From Mucilaginibacter sp. CSA2-8R (GTDB lineage Bacteria; Bacteroidota; Bacteroidia; Sphingobacteriales; Sphingobacteriaceae), in assembly GCF_038806765.1 (NCBI RefSeq), contig NZ_CP152389.1, positions 3,038,001 to 3,102,000 on the forward strand: DNA of 64,000 nucleotides, written 5' to 3'. Below the pieces are notes generated by a model that ran no database searches, was not told the origin of the DNA, and worked only from the letters and a program-made list of their open reading frames with translations. Positions 25,466-34,646 of this stretch are shown in pieces; the first letter of the stretch is position 1; the number at the start of each line of letters is the position of its first letter. Both the position numbers and the translations under genes were made by a program.

Positions 25466-27529
25466 TTACCCCAACCAAACCAGCTCCACCTTGCAAGGCT
25501 GATTTTTTACCCAGCTGTCAATTTTGTTGATGTAGAAGTAGGCGCCGTCTTGCCGCAGGTAAATGGGGATGAGCAGGTCCAGCTCGTAGATGTCGCGCGG
25601 CGAGAGCATAAAAAACCGGGTTACCTTTTTGCAGCGCCGCAGGATGTGACCCAGCTCTTTGTAGTAAGTGCTTTTTAAGCCGGGGTTGCTACCCATATCT
25701 TTCCACGAGAGGCTATAGGCGCCGTCGGGCTTATAAAAGTACGGCACAGATATTACGTCGCTAACTGTACGGTTGTTGGCTGCATTACCGTCGGTAAACG
25801 TAACCGATTTGCCCAGCGCAGCCAGATTAAGCTTTTGGTCAATCAGGATGCGGGGCTGCGTGCTTATCGAAAAATCATCATTCTCACTGTTGGCGTCTAC
25901 TTTAAGTATCTGGGCAATGGTACCGCCCAGGTACGGACGGTTGATGCTCGGGGCAAACTGGCTTTCAAACAAAGTATTAGTTTTGGCCAGCGTTTTATCA
26001 TCAACCAAAATCTCATCGTCAAAATACCCTTTAGGTAAGGGGTTTACGTTGTTGGGCGATGCCGTAGTAAGCCCGTCATCATCCTTATACTTTAGGGCAT
26101 TGCTTTGGGCATAGTTACCCAGCCTGAACTCGATGGTACGGCCCTGGTTAATACATTTGCTGCTCCAGTCTTTAGCCCGGGGCAGGTTTTTAACAATATC
26201 GCGAAAACTACCAAAGGTGATGCTTTTATTAAAAACGTCGGTTTGGCAGGTTAAGCCAAAGCGCTGTAGGTTATCCTTAAGTAAATCTTTTTGAGATATG
26301 TCCGGAAACAGGCGCTCGCACTGTACCTGCTCCCCATAATGCACATTTTGCTTGGTTTGTGTTACCGTAAGCCGGGCACCTGCCGGTATACTAAAGTATA
26401 TACCATCCTTCTTTTTTTGCGGAATATGATACCATACAGCCACAAACTGCCCGCTGCCCAATGTTTCGGTAAAGCTTATTTTTTGGCGTCGGTACCAAAT
26501 AGGGTCGCGGTCGTTAGGATGATAAGGCGTTGCTGGGTAACCTTCTTTTACCCATCCTGTGCCGGGGGTGTAAACTTCAAAACCTACGGTTACCTCGGCG
26601 TCATCTTTAGATACTTGCACAAAAATGTCAAACTCAACCGTTACCTCCACCTCCATATTAGTGGTAGCCAGGTACGAACTAAAACTGGCATCGTAAAAAG
26701 AACTGTCGCCAATTAAAATCTGGCCAAAGCGCAGCGCAACATCGGCACCGTCGCGGCCGTAACGGTACTCTTGCGCCACTGTGCTCAAGGCCTGCAGGTT
26801 GTTGCCAGCCTTGTTATTTACATAGTCGATGCCGTGCTCAAAACTATCGTTGGCCATCATTACCATCAGTTTTGGGTAAAGCGGATCAAATTGTAGCGCA
26901 TTATGCACCTGGTTTATTTTGTAGCCAGCATTAGCAATCATCAGCTCGATAGCGGTTTTTAGAAAAAAGCCGGGCCGCTGGTGGCGCACATCAATGGGCT
27001 GGTCAAAGTTATCGGCAGATATTTTGCCATAGTCAACCACGGGCCATATCCAGCCCTCGGTTTTGGTTTGACTGCCGGCTATGTTGGCTGCACTCCATAT
27101 ATGATTATAGTCCTTCCATACCAGGCTTTTCCCCAATTGGGTTACGTCTGAGGCACTGTCGCCCATGTCATATATCTTGGCATCCAGCGCATCAAACAAA
27201 TCTACGTTACCCGATATTACCGTGATGTTGGCATCGTTGCCTTCAATGCTATTCAGCTCGGCAAAGCTCCCCTCCGGGATAATCTCAAAACCATCTTGTA
27301 AAACCTTAGCGGGATACTTTTTATAAGGCAGCGATGTATCGAAAGCCACCTCATCCGGAAAGTCCAGCAAGCGCCGGTTACGCTGCGTAAGCGGAATTTT
27401 AAATTGCTTGGATACGGTGCCCTGCTGGTTTTGTACCTCGGCCAGGTTGTTAATCTGAAAGGTAAGCTGCAGCAGGTCTGACCCCACATCGGCAGGCTGA
27501 TGATTTAAAAATAATTGCAGGTTTTGCAT
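25466..27529 (-). CDS. large phage tail protein, probably tail tip / distal tail
   Basis: A 687-residue mostly beta-strand protein opening MQNLQLFLNHQPADVGSDLL, with an early QGTVSKQFKIPLTQRNRRLLDFP segment that recalls distal-tail and tail-hub proteins of Bacteroidota phages. It contains Gly/Asn/Asp-rich loops and no membrane segment. It lies directly upstream of the tape measure gene and 9 bp after the 95-residue gene. A baseplate hub or receptor-binding scaffold is inferred from size, composition and place. Confidence 0.65.
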   Translation of the reverse strand: MQNLQLFLNHQPADVGSDLLQLTFQINNLAEVQNQQGTVSKQFKIPLTQRNRRLLDFPDEVAFDTSLPYKKYPAKVLQDGFEIIPEGSFAELNSIEGNDANITVISGNVDLFDALDAKIYDMGDSASDVTQLGKSLVWKDYNHIWSAANIAGSQTKTEGWIWPVVDYGKISADNFDQPIDVRHQRPGFFLKTAIELMIANAGYKINQVHNALQFDPLYPKLMVMMANDSFEHGIDYVNNKAGNNLQALSTVAQEYRYGRDGADVALRFGQILIGDSSFYDASFSSYLATTNMEVEVTVEFDIFVQVSKDDAEVTVGFEVYTPGTGWVKEGYPATPYHPNDRDPIWYRRQKISFTETLGSGQFVAVWYHIPQKKKDGIYFSIPAGARLTVTQTKQNVHYGEQVQCERLFPDISQKDLLKDNLQRFGLTCQTDVFNKSITFGSFRDIVKNLPRAKDWSSKCINQGRTIEFRLGNYAQSNALKYKDDDGLTTASPNNVNPLPKGYFDDEILVDDKTLAKTNTLFESQFAPSINRPYLGGTIAQILKVDANSENDDFSISTQPRILIDQKLNLAALGKSVTFTDGNAANNRTVSDVISVPYFYKPDGAYSLSWKDMGSNPGLKSTYYKELGHILRRCKKVTRFFMLSPRDIYELDLLIPIYLRQDGAYFYINKIDSWVKNQPCKVELVWLG

Positions 27530-27538
27530 GGCGGCTTA

Positions 27539-27826
27539 TCAATTTTGTGGGAATAAACTATGCTGGCAGGCGGTTTCGAAACGGCGGGTAAAATCGTACC
27601 GCTCGGGTTGCTGTAGCAGCTCGTACAGGTAGATGCAGCCGGCCTCAACGTGGTGCCCCTGCTCGTGCTGTTTAAACCAGGTGCCTTTTTTACAGGGTAA
27701 GCCGTGGCTAACAGCCTCATCCTCGCGAACGCAAAACGATTGCCCTAAGTGCAGGTCGAGGATGTAATAGCGGGCAATACGGCCCAGTTGGGTAATGCAC
27801 TTTTGCTGTGCTGCAGTAAAAAGCAT
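27539..27826 (-). CDS. 95-aa protein, first gene of module B
   Basis: A 95-residue soluble protein with four cysteines and several histidines (HEQGHHVEAGC near 54-64), possibly metal binding. It opens module B, 9 bp before the tail-tip gene. The ATG at 27826 follows an AT-rich stretch. No family is recognised; a role in tail assembly is suggested only by its position. Confidence 0.6.
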   Translation of the reverse strand: MLFTAAQQKCITQLGRIARYYILDLHLGQSFCVREDEAVSHGLPCKKGTWFKQHEQGHHVEAGCIYLYELLQQPERYDFTRRFETACQHSLFPQN

Positions 27827-28455
27827 ATTTAAATTAGATTGTATTTTTAGTTTTATATGGTTTGGCTGATGGCCACCCGGGCTTTACCACCCGGCAACCA
27901 TCATTGGCTAAAATCTTTGAAAAAAACAAGCACAGGCGGGCAAATCATGTCCGCGCAGCCTCGCGCCGCTCTGCCCCGCATCATTTAACATGAGGCTATT
28001 ATAAACTATGCTTGTTCCGGCTGTACTACCGGGAAAATCGGACGTATGAAGCGCCCTGGCTACCATGCCCCCTTGTAACGTAATTATTCGCGCAACCCAA
28101 ACCCGTGGGTATAATACAGCCTGGTATCAAGTATTTTATTGAGTAATGAGTACAATTCAATAGTACAAATGAGTGCGATAAGTTGGTAAGACGGTAAGTC
28201 TTGAGAGGAAGCGGAAAAGCATTCATTTCCCCGTCTCATCATTGAGGGTACTTTTTTGAGCGTAAAAAGTACAGAATCAGCCATACAGAAAACTTAACCA
28301 ATCCACTCATTTATCGCAAGTATCAAGATGTCTCGCTATCGCTCGACATGACAGCATGTATTATGATCTATTAACTCACCCATTCACTACTCACTCCTGG
28401 CTCGATTCACTTATTCACTCACTCTATCATTCACACATTCACTAACTCTATATCA
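27827..28455 (-). other. long leader between the module B promoter and its first gene
   Basis: About 630 bp lie between the -7 box at 28456 and the first start codon. It holds a hairpin at 27867-27903 (TGATGG/CCATCA with inner CCCGGG/CCCGG pairing), a TCTCGCTATCGCTCGACATG repeat at 28325-28355 and a run of ATTCACT words at 28375-28455. Short minus frames at 28026-28284 have no coding character. A regulatory leader or an RNA gene is possible. Confidence 0.45.
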
Positions 28456-28521
28456 CTAAGATAACGCTTTGTTCAATAAATAACAAATATTTATTACAAA
28501 TAAACTTTTTCAATTTGTATT
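28456..28521 (-). promoter_or_regulatory. shared phage-module promoter/operator, copy 1
   Basis: Read on the minus strand: AATACAAA (28514-28521), then a perfect palindrome of 8-bp arms AATAAATA / TATTTATT with a 5-bp centre (28475-28495), the -33 TTTG inside it (28484-28487), exactly 20 bp, and the -7 box TATCTTAG (28456-28463), one change from TAnnTTTG. The element at 59795-59860 has the same parts at the same spacing. It faces module B. The palindrome overlapping -33 is suited to repression, or to activation from the upstream box. Confidence 0.8.
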
Positions 28522-28549
28522 CGTTAAATAATTAACTTTACTTAGAGCC

Positions 28550-29215
28550 ATGCCAAAACCAACTACGCCCACTATTAATCAGCGCCGACGCGGACCAGCT
28601 AATAAGGCAGCCGATCAGAAAGTGCAGTTAGGGTTTTACCGGATGCCGGCCAATGTGGTGAATGCGCTGTATCAACTCCCGCTCCCCCGTAACCAGCGCT
28701 ACCGGTTTATTACTGATGCCGTGCTCGAAAAATTTGAGCGCGAAGGTGAGCAGATGCTTCCGGCGGCCACCCCACCTAAAACGGTGCTGGCCGAAATGGC
28801 TTTAGGCATGTTACCCGTGGCCAAACAAAAGCTGACCCTCTTAGATGACATTGCCGGCAAACGTACAGGAGCCAAATCGCACTGGCTGGCCGCCGCTATC
28901 CTCGAAAAAGCCCGAACTTTTAAAGATGACATTAAACCCGTGCCCAGCCAGGCCGGGCAGGATGCGCTACAATTTAAAGCCTTGGTTGGACAGCGCCTGT
29001 ACCGTCTGATTAACGAAAAGCTCTCGAACGTTTTTACAATTACCCGCGTTGATAATAACCGTGCCTACATAAAAACTATGGCCACCGAACTGGCCTTTGC
29101 CCTACCCCTTAAAGACCGCAACCACCCCTTAGGTTCGCGAATAAATAAACAGAGTAAAGCGGTGTATTATGTGCTGGAGACGGCGGCGTTGAAAAAGAAG
29201 TTTAAAGTGAAGTGA
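28550..29215 (+). CDS. possible ribbon-helix-helix regulator divergent from module B
   Basis: A 221-residue protein. After a basic N-terminus (residues 1-22, QRRRGPANK) comes a pattern like a ribbon-helix-helix domain: strand VQLGFYRM (25-32), helix PANVVNALYQL (33-43) and helix RYRFITDAVLEKFEREG (50-66), comparable to RSxFIREAL in that family. The rest (70-221) is uncharacterised, with a basic C-terminus. The start is 29 bp from the AATACAAA box of the operator, so it is placed to bind the palindrome and control module B, and through the second copy module D. Function is inferred from fold pattern and position only. Confidence 0.5.
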   Translation: MPKPTTPTINQRRRGPANKAADQKVQLGFYRMPANVVNALYQLPLPRNQRYRFITDAVLEKFEREGEQMLPAATPPKTVLAEMALGMLPVAKQKLTLLDDIAGKRTGAKSHWLAAAILEKARTFKDDIKPVPSQAGQDALQFKALVGQRLYRLINEKLSNVFTITRVDNNRAYIKTMATELAFALPLKDRNHPLGSRINKQSKAVYYVLETAALKKKFKVK

Positions 29216-29364
29216 TTATTAACGAGTTAAGGTGCCAGTGTGCAAATGTGCTGATAGAAGATAATGAGAGATCTTGATCGGGGCGGCAAGCAGGATTTCT
29301 CGCTATAGCTTAGGATGATAGGATGAATTTTATTCACTCACTCATTCAAAATTCACTCATTGCT
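29216..29364. repeat. TCTCGCTAT repeat and ATTCACTC words
   Basis: Bases 29297-29325 carry TTTCTCGCTATAGCTTAGGATGATAGGATG-like sequence (a decayed family copy) and 29329-29360 carry ATTCACTCACTCATTCA words ending next to the stop of the response regulator gene. No gene is supported. Confidence 0.5.
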
Positions 29365-29763
29365 TTACTGCCTCACGCTGGCACCAATAACTGTTTGGCC
29401 GGCGTATACCTGCGCTATAGCTTGGTAAAGCTCGTTCATGTCGCCGTTTTTGAGCAGGTAACCGTTGGCACCTGCTGCGAGGGCGCGTTTTAAAAAGGCC
29501 GCTTTGGCGTGCATGGTTAAAATAATAACCTTAAGATTGGGGTAACCGGCCATTAGCTGTTCGGTAAGTTCAATGCCATCCATATCGTGCATATTCAAGT
29601 CGGCAACTACCACATCGGCCTGTAAACCATTTTGCAAAAGCCGGAGGGCCCCCAAACCGTTTTCGGCTTTGCCGGCTACCGTAAGATTTTTTTGAGCCTG
29701 AAGCAATCCGCCTAAAAGTTCGCGCACTTTGTGGTTGTCTTCAACCAGTAATATATTTATCAT
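29365..29763 (-). CDS. receiver-only response regulator (NarL-like)
   Basis: A 132-residue receiver domain with Glu8/Asp9 for magnesium, phospho-acceptor Asp55 (VVVADLNMHD), Thr83 and Lys105 (GYLLKNGD). The sequence is most like receivers of NarL/LuxR-type regulators, but the chain stops just where the linker to the DNA-binding domain should start, followed by ATGAGTGAAT words. It overlaps the giant kinase gene by 4 bp (ATGA), so the two are translationally coupled. It is either a genuine single-domain receiver or a regulator that lost its HTH domain. Confidence 0.9.
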   Translation of the reverse strand: MINILLVEDNHKVRELLGGLLQAQKNLTVAGKAENGLGALRLLQNGLQADVVVADLNMHDMDGIELTEQLMAGYPNLKVIILTMHAKAAFLKRALAAGANGYLLKNGDMNELYQAIAQVYAGQTVIGASVRQ

Positions 29764-32700
29764 GATTTAAAATCTACGTTCATAAATAACTGGTACGGAA
29801 AACGTACCTCTATTTTGGTGCCCTGGCCCGGTTCAGACCATATCTCTACAGTGCCCTTTAATAGTTCGGCTTTACTGCGGATGGACGATAATCCAATGCC
29901 CGGTTTATTTTGGTTATTGACGGTGAGCCCTTTGCCATTATCCTGAACGGTGACGCTTACTTCGCCGTTACGTGCCTTAACTTGCACGGTAGCATGTGTG
30001 GCCGAAGCATGCTTAATAACGTTGATCATCAGCTCCTGCACGGTACGGAACACGGCTAACTCCAGATAATTATCCAACTTTACGTTATACAACAACACCT
30101 GGCACCTAAACCGCACGCCATCCTGCAGCTGCTCACAAATGTCTTGAATAGCAGCTTTTAGGCCAAACTCGGCCAATACGGTAGGCATCAGTTCATGTGA
30201 TATCCGGCGCGACTCGTTGATGGCATCTAAAAGTAACTGCTCTGTATACCTGTGCGAGATGTTAAACTGTTCGGGATTTACAGCGGCTACCTCAGCGTTT
30301 ACCATGCTCATGCTTAATTTAGCAGCATACAGCAACTGGCCCAAGCCGTTGTGCAGACTTTCGGATATGCGTCGGCGCTCCTCTTCCTGGGTATTTAACG
30401 TTACTTTAAATATTTGTTGTTGCTGTTCGGCCTCCATGTGGCGCAGGCGGCTTTCGGTATGGCGGGCGGCGGTGACATCCATATCTACCCCCAACAACCG
30501 GATGGATTGCCCACTTTCGTTTTTAACTAAGGTAGCTTTGAGGTGGATGATTTTAATAGCGTTATTTACGGCAATCTTTATTGTTTCCTCAAAATCGCTG
30601 CTGCCGGTGCGTAATTTAGTAATGATGCTTTTTGCAATAGGCTGGCAGTCGGGTGTGGCATATTGCATATAAATTTCGGGGGTAACCTCAGTTTCGTGCT
30701 GCAGGTTAAACAGACGGTACATGCCCTCACTCCAGCTCATCAACCCCGAACGCAGGTTAAAATCCCAACTGCCGGTTTGCGCCAGTTGTTCGGATTGCTG
30801 CAGCAACAGGTAATTCTTAAATCGTTCGTTTTCAGCCTGTATACGCTCAGTAATATCTAAATTAGTGCATACCAACGTATCTTGCCCTTTTACAAACATA
30901 GTTGAATACCACTGGTCTATACCATCATACGTGTAGTGATACTCCATCTGGCCAGGCTCGCCGCTTTGGTATGTTTTAACCATCAGCTCAAACAATCCCA
31001 TTCGCTTAATACCCGGAAATAGCTGGCTATACAACTGGCCTGTCATATCTTGCCTACCCGTGCTGCGCTCAATTTTTTTGTTAACGATAAGTACTCGAAA
31101 ATCGGTAATGCAGTTTTCGGCATCAAAGACAGGTGCAAAAACCGACATGCCTATCAGTGTGGTATCAAAAACAGATTGCAATCGGTCCCGGCTTTCCTTA
31201 AGGGCTAATTCGCTCTCGCGCCTTTGGGTAATATCCTGGGCAATAAAAAGCGCCTGGGTGGCATTGCCGCCGGCATCACGCCTAAAAACCTGGCCGCGTA
31301 CAGATAACCGCACCCAGCGTTGCTGTTTATTTTGCAGGCGATACTCCACCTGGTTAAGTTCATGATCAGGTAAGGTTAAAAACCGGTCATAAAAAGCCTG
31401 AACAAGTGGCAAGTCATCCGGATGAAACAAGCTGGTACGTTCTTCAAACGTCATGCGCACAATTTCGTCGGCATTAAAACCCAGGGAGCTTAAAATATCG
31501 CAGTTATTAAAAATGACGTTGCGCGAAGGCAGCTCTACCACGACCAGTATGTCGGGCATCATATCAGTGATACTTTTTACAAAGTAGGCATAATCTTTTA
31601 TAGCCTCTTCGGCCTTTTTACGCTCGGTGATATTAATGGTGTTGGTGGCCACGCCATCACTCAGCTTTACCACCGACTGGTGATACCAACCATTAAATTG
31701 CTCATGAGCATAGTGAAGATCATACTGTTGAGGACTGCCCGATTCAGTAACCTCAATAAACCGGTCAACAACACCCTCGGTTACGGTGCCCGGAGTAACA
31801 TTGGTTAAGCGTTTGCCTATTACATCCCCGTAAATTTGAATAGAAGCAGCATTGTTAAGTGTCCATTCAAAATCTACAATGCGGCCGTTGTCATCACGTA
31901 CCGCTTTAAATACCTGTATCATTTCAGGGTTACTATCCAGCGTAGCCTGCAGCAGTTCTTTTGTTTTGTGAACTTCGGCAGTCCGTTCAGTTACTTCAAG
32001 TTCCAGGCGGTTATTTAAGTGATGGAGCTGCAATTCGGCATTTTTACGGCGCGTGATGTCATTACCCGCCCCCATCCATTCTATAATATTACCCTCAACA
32101 TCCAGCAGCGGCACCGCACGCGAAAACACCCAGCCAACAGAGCCATCAGCTAAAATTACCTGGTGCTCCAGCTCAAATGTTCTTTTATGATTGATACAAT
32201 CGTTAATGGCTTCCCATACACGTTCACGCTCGGCTTGTGGGATGTATTTATCAACCCAATTGGTGATAGGCTCGGGTGTCTCTTCTAAATAATTTGTGCC
32301 GGTAAGCGCATACATTTGCTGCCAGTCGGCACTCATGTGATAAAGCAAGTTTGAACTGGCCGAAACAAACAGCCTGAACCTTTCTTCGCTTACCCTCATG
32401 GCGGCCTCAGCACGGGCCCGCTCAACGGCCGTCCAGATACGCTCGGCCACCTCAACGGCCATATTTGTTTCGGCGGTGGTCCATTGCCGTGGTGCACTTT
32501 GTACAATGCATAAAATTCCTACCGGGCGCCCCTCTTTAATTACCGGAACATCCACGAACGAGATGACCTGCAGTTGCAGGCAGAGTTGGCGCAGGTTGTT
32601 ATCTACTAACAAGCTCTGGCTCACATTATCTACAACAAAAGGTTCGCCGGCCTCTACCACCTTGGCAAAAATGGGCATGCTTTGCAGGTTGTACACGCCG

Positions 32701-34091
32701 GTTACGCTGGGCAACCCGGCACGGGCGGCATCATGCCTGATGATGGCCTCGTCGTTTATAATTTCGCTGTAATAACAGCGATCGCATCCAAAGTGCTGTA
32801 GTATAAGGCGGGTAGCAGTTTCTTGCACTGCAGCAGGGTTAGATAGCGGGCGCAAAGCATCGCTTAGCTGCATCATAAATTCGCGACGCTGCTCTTCCTG
32901 CTTCCGCTCTGTAATATCATCAAACACCAGGGCCAGTTTCCGGCTCTCGTTGCCGCCAATGCGCGATGCAAATACGTTATACCAACGTTTGGTATCAACG
33001 TTATAATTTTCGAAACGCGCAGGCTCACCGGTTTGCAAAACGCGGTGGTAAGTATCTATCCAGCGTGGCTCCAGGCCGGGTGCTACCTCGCTTACCAGTT
33101 TACCTGTTACGTGGTTAAGCCCCGTTTGCCGCACAAAGGCCGGGTTAATTTCCAGGTACCTAAAATCGTGTGGATGGTTTTGCGCATTATACAGTAGCTC
33201 GATCACTAAAAAACCTTCGTCAATAGCGTTAAACAGCGAGTAGTATTTGTTGCTCACCTGCCGGGCCATCTCGTCTTTTAAGCGAAGTATTTCCTGCTCG
33301 GCCTTTTTACGCTCGGTGATATCTTCGGTGTTCATCAAAAAGCCATCGCCCATCTTGATGAGTGTTTGATGGTACCAGCCATTAAATTGCTCATGAGCAT
33401 AAAACTGTTCATGATTTACAGGTATACCTGTTTCGGTAACACTGACAAATAAGTTAAACAGCCCGGTTTCAACCACGCCGGGGTTATGTTCCAGCAAGCG
33501 CTTACCGGCCATTTGGCCATACTGGTCGTTCCACACTTTGTTGGTTAAAATCCACTCAAAGTCAACGATGGTTCCGTCTTCATTACGAACAGCTTTAAAA
33601 GCCTGAAAAGTGTAGGTAGTACTATCGAGCGTAGCCTGCAGCATTTGATTAGTGGTTTGCAGTTGCTCCTCTACCCGGCTACGGTCGGTAACATCTCGTA
33701 CTACGCCCAGCAATTTTACCACTTTGCCAGTGGCATCAGTAACCACTTTACCGTGCGACTCTACCTTAGCCCAGTGCCCGTTGCGCTTGCGGATGCGGCG
33801 GGTATACTCGTAAGGCTGTGCGGTGGCAAGGGCCTGTTCTAATACCTGACGTATCCTCCCGGCATCTTCTATATTAGAGCGCGAATCAATTAAAGCAAGG
33901 CTGGGCACAAAAGCGCCCGGCTCCTCGCCAAAAAGGCGAAACATACCGTCAGAAAAATGAATGCTGCCACTGGCTACGTCAAACTCGTAGGCACCAATGC
34001 AACCCACTTCTTCAAGCGCCTGAACTAAATTTTCGGGTTGTAATAATGATGGCTGCTGCGGAGCGGGGATGGATACAGGCTGGTTTTTCAT
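29760..34091 (-). CDS. giant multi-PAS/GAF sensor histidine kinase (HisKA_3)
   Basis: A 1443-residue protein with no membrane segment. Eight PAS-type units can be counted from their closing motifs (VTDRSRVEE, ITERKKAEQ, ITERKQEEQ, ITRRKNAEL, ITERKKAEE, ITQRRESEL, ITERIQAEN, VTAARHTES), with a GAF domain after the third (about 400-555). The kinase core has the HisKA_3 box EERRRISESLHNGLGQLL with His1247 and a C-terminal ATPase with PGIGLSSIRSKAEL and EPGQGTKIEV. It would phosphorylate the coupled receiver. The signal is cytoplasmic; the several PAS units suggest integration of redox, light or ligand cues. Confidence 0.92.
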   Translation of the reverse strand: MKNQPVSIPAPQQPSLLQPENLVQALEEVGCIGAYEFDVASGSIHFSDGMFRLFGEEPGAFVPSLALIDSRSNIEDAGRIRQVLEQALATAQPYEYTRRIRKRNGHWAKVESHGKVVTDATGKVVKLLGVVRDVTDRSRVEEQLQTTNQMLQATLDSTTYTFQAFKAVRNEDGTIVDFEWILTNKVWNDQYGQMAGKRLLEHNPGVVETGLFNLFVSVTETGIPVNHEQFYAHEQFNGWYHQTLIKMGDGFLMNTEDITERKKAEQEILRLKDEMARQVSNKYYSLFNAIDEGFLVIELLYNAQNHPHDFRYLEINPAFVRQTGLNHVTGKLVSEVAPGLEPRWIDTYHRVLQTGEPARFENYNVDTKRWYNVFASRIGGNESRKLALVFDDITERKQEEQRREFMMQLSDALRPLSNPAAVQETATRLILQHFGCDRCYYSEIINDEAIIRHDAARAGLPSVTGVYNLQSMPIFAKVVEAGEPFVVDNVSQSLLVDNNLRQLCLQLQVISFVDVPVIKEGRPVGILCIVQSAPRQWTTAETNMAVEVAERIWTAVERARAEAAMRVSEERFRLFVSASSNLLYHMSADWQQMYALTGTNYLEETPEPITNWVDKYIPQAERERVWEAINDCINHKRTFELEHQVILADGSVGWVFSRAVPLLDVEGNIIEWMGAGNDITRRKNAELQLHHLNNRLELEVTERTAEVHKTKELLQATLDSNPEMIQVFKAVRDDNGRIVDFEWTLNNAASIQIYGDVIGKRLTNVTPGTVTEGVVDRFIEVTESGSPQQYDLHYAHEQFNGWYHQSVVKLSDGVATNTINITERKKAEEAIKDYAYFVKSITDMMPDILVVVELPSRNVIFNNCDILSSLGFNADEIVRMTFEERTSLFHPDDLPLVQAFYDRFLTLPDHELNQVEYRLQNKQQRWVRLSVRGQVFRRDAGGNATQALFIAQDITQRRESELALKESRDRLQSVFDTTLIGMSVFAPVFDAENCITDFRVLIVNKKIERSTGRQDMTGQLYSQLFPGIKRMGLFELMVKTYQSGEPGQMEYHYTYDGIDQWYSTMFVKGQDTLVCTNLDITERIQAENERFKNYLLLQQSEQLAQTGSWDFNLRSGLMSWSEGMYRLFNLQHETEVTPEIYMQYATPDCQPIAKSIITKLRTGSSDFEETIKIAVNNAIKIIHLKATLVKNESGQSIRLLGVDMDVTAARHTESRLRHMEAEQQQQIFKVTLNTQEEERRRISESLHNGLGQLLYAAKLSMSMVNAEVAAVNPEQFNISHRYTEQLLLDAINESRRISHELMPTVLAEFGLKAAIQDICEQLQDGVRFRCQVLLYNVKLDNYLELAVFRTVQELMINVIKHASATHATVQVKARNGEVSVTVQDNGKGLTVNNQNKPGIGLSSIRSKAELLKGTVEIWSEPGQGTKIEVRFPYQLFMNVDFKS

Positions 34092-34646
34092 GGATGCTCT
34101 TAATTATTTCGGTACAACACGGCGCATATCAACAGGTAAGAGCTAAAATCGGGCTTATATTACAACTTTGCGCTCTGATATTAAAACAAATTGGAAGAAA
34201 ATAGTTTGGGAGTTGATTGCCGAGGAATGAATTGAGTTAAAGTTATATAAAGTCGGATAAAACCCTCCCTGCCCTCCCAAGGTAGGGATGATTTGCGCCA
34301 AACAAGGCGCTCGTCAAACAAAAAGCGCAAAGGCCCGCTGTTGCGCCCGGGCCAGCGAGGGCCTTGTGCGGTGGTGAGGTGATCGCAACAGATAGGTGTT
34401 TTGGGCACTTTGTGGATATGCCAAAGTACTTGGCCTCCGCGGACGAGAGCGGACGAAATAAGTAAACAACTACCGGCTCAAATTTAACGAGTAGAAACGA
34501 CGAATTACTCAGCGCATGGGATGCCGAAATAAATTCGGCATGAAGGGTTTGTTTCAATTCATTCACTAACCAACCCCACCGATCAAGATCTCTCACTATC
34601 GTTCGAGATAACAAGATGGCCTTTATTCACTCATTCACTCAATCTA
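34092..34646. other. intergenic region with REP-like and word repeats
   Basis: This 555-bp stretch has a REP-like hairpin at 34511-34547, a TCTCACTATCGTTCGAGATA repeat at 34589-34618 and ATTCACTCATTC words at 34622-34660 that run into the end of the permease gene. The minus frames at 34181-34614 overlap repeats and show no domain. No gene is supported. Confidence 0.55.
34511..34547. repeat. REP-like hairpin
   Basis: AGCGCATGGGATGCCGAAAT followed by AAATTCGGCATGAAGGG: a 9-bp stem (ATGCCGAAA/... TTCGGCAT) typical of the family. It lies 5' of the giant kinase gene and outside any phage module. Confidence 0.7.

Noticed and set aside
28026..28284. Two short minus-strand frames in the module B leader
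   Set aside because: They overlap repeats, have no ribosome site or protein-like composition, and overlap each other in different frames.
28370..28455. CRISPR-like array in the ATTCACT tract
   Set aside because: Units are 7-12 bp, irregular and without spacers; no cas genes are near.
28514..28540. Plus-strand promoter for the 28550 gene (TTTG...TAACTTTA)
   Set aside because: Spacing is 15 bp instead of about 20, and the TTTGTATT box is explained by the conserved minus-strand element shared with 59853-59860, where no plus gene follows.
34181..34614. Minus-strand frames between kinase and permease genes
   Set aside because: They run through REP-like and word repeats and show no domain.
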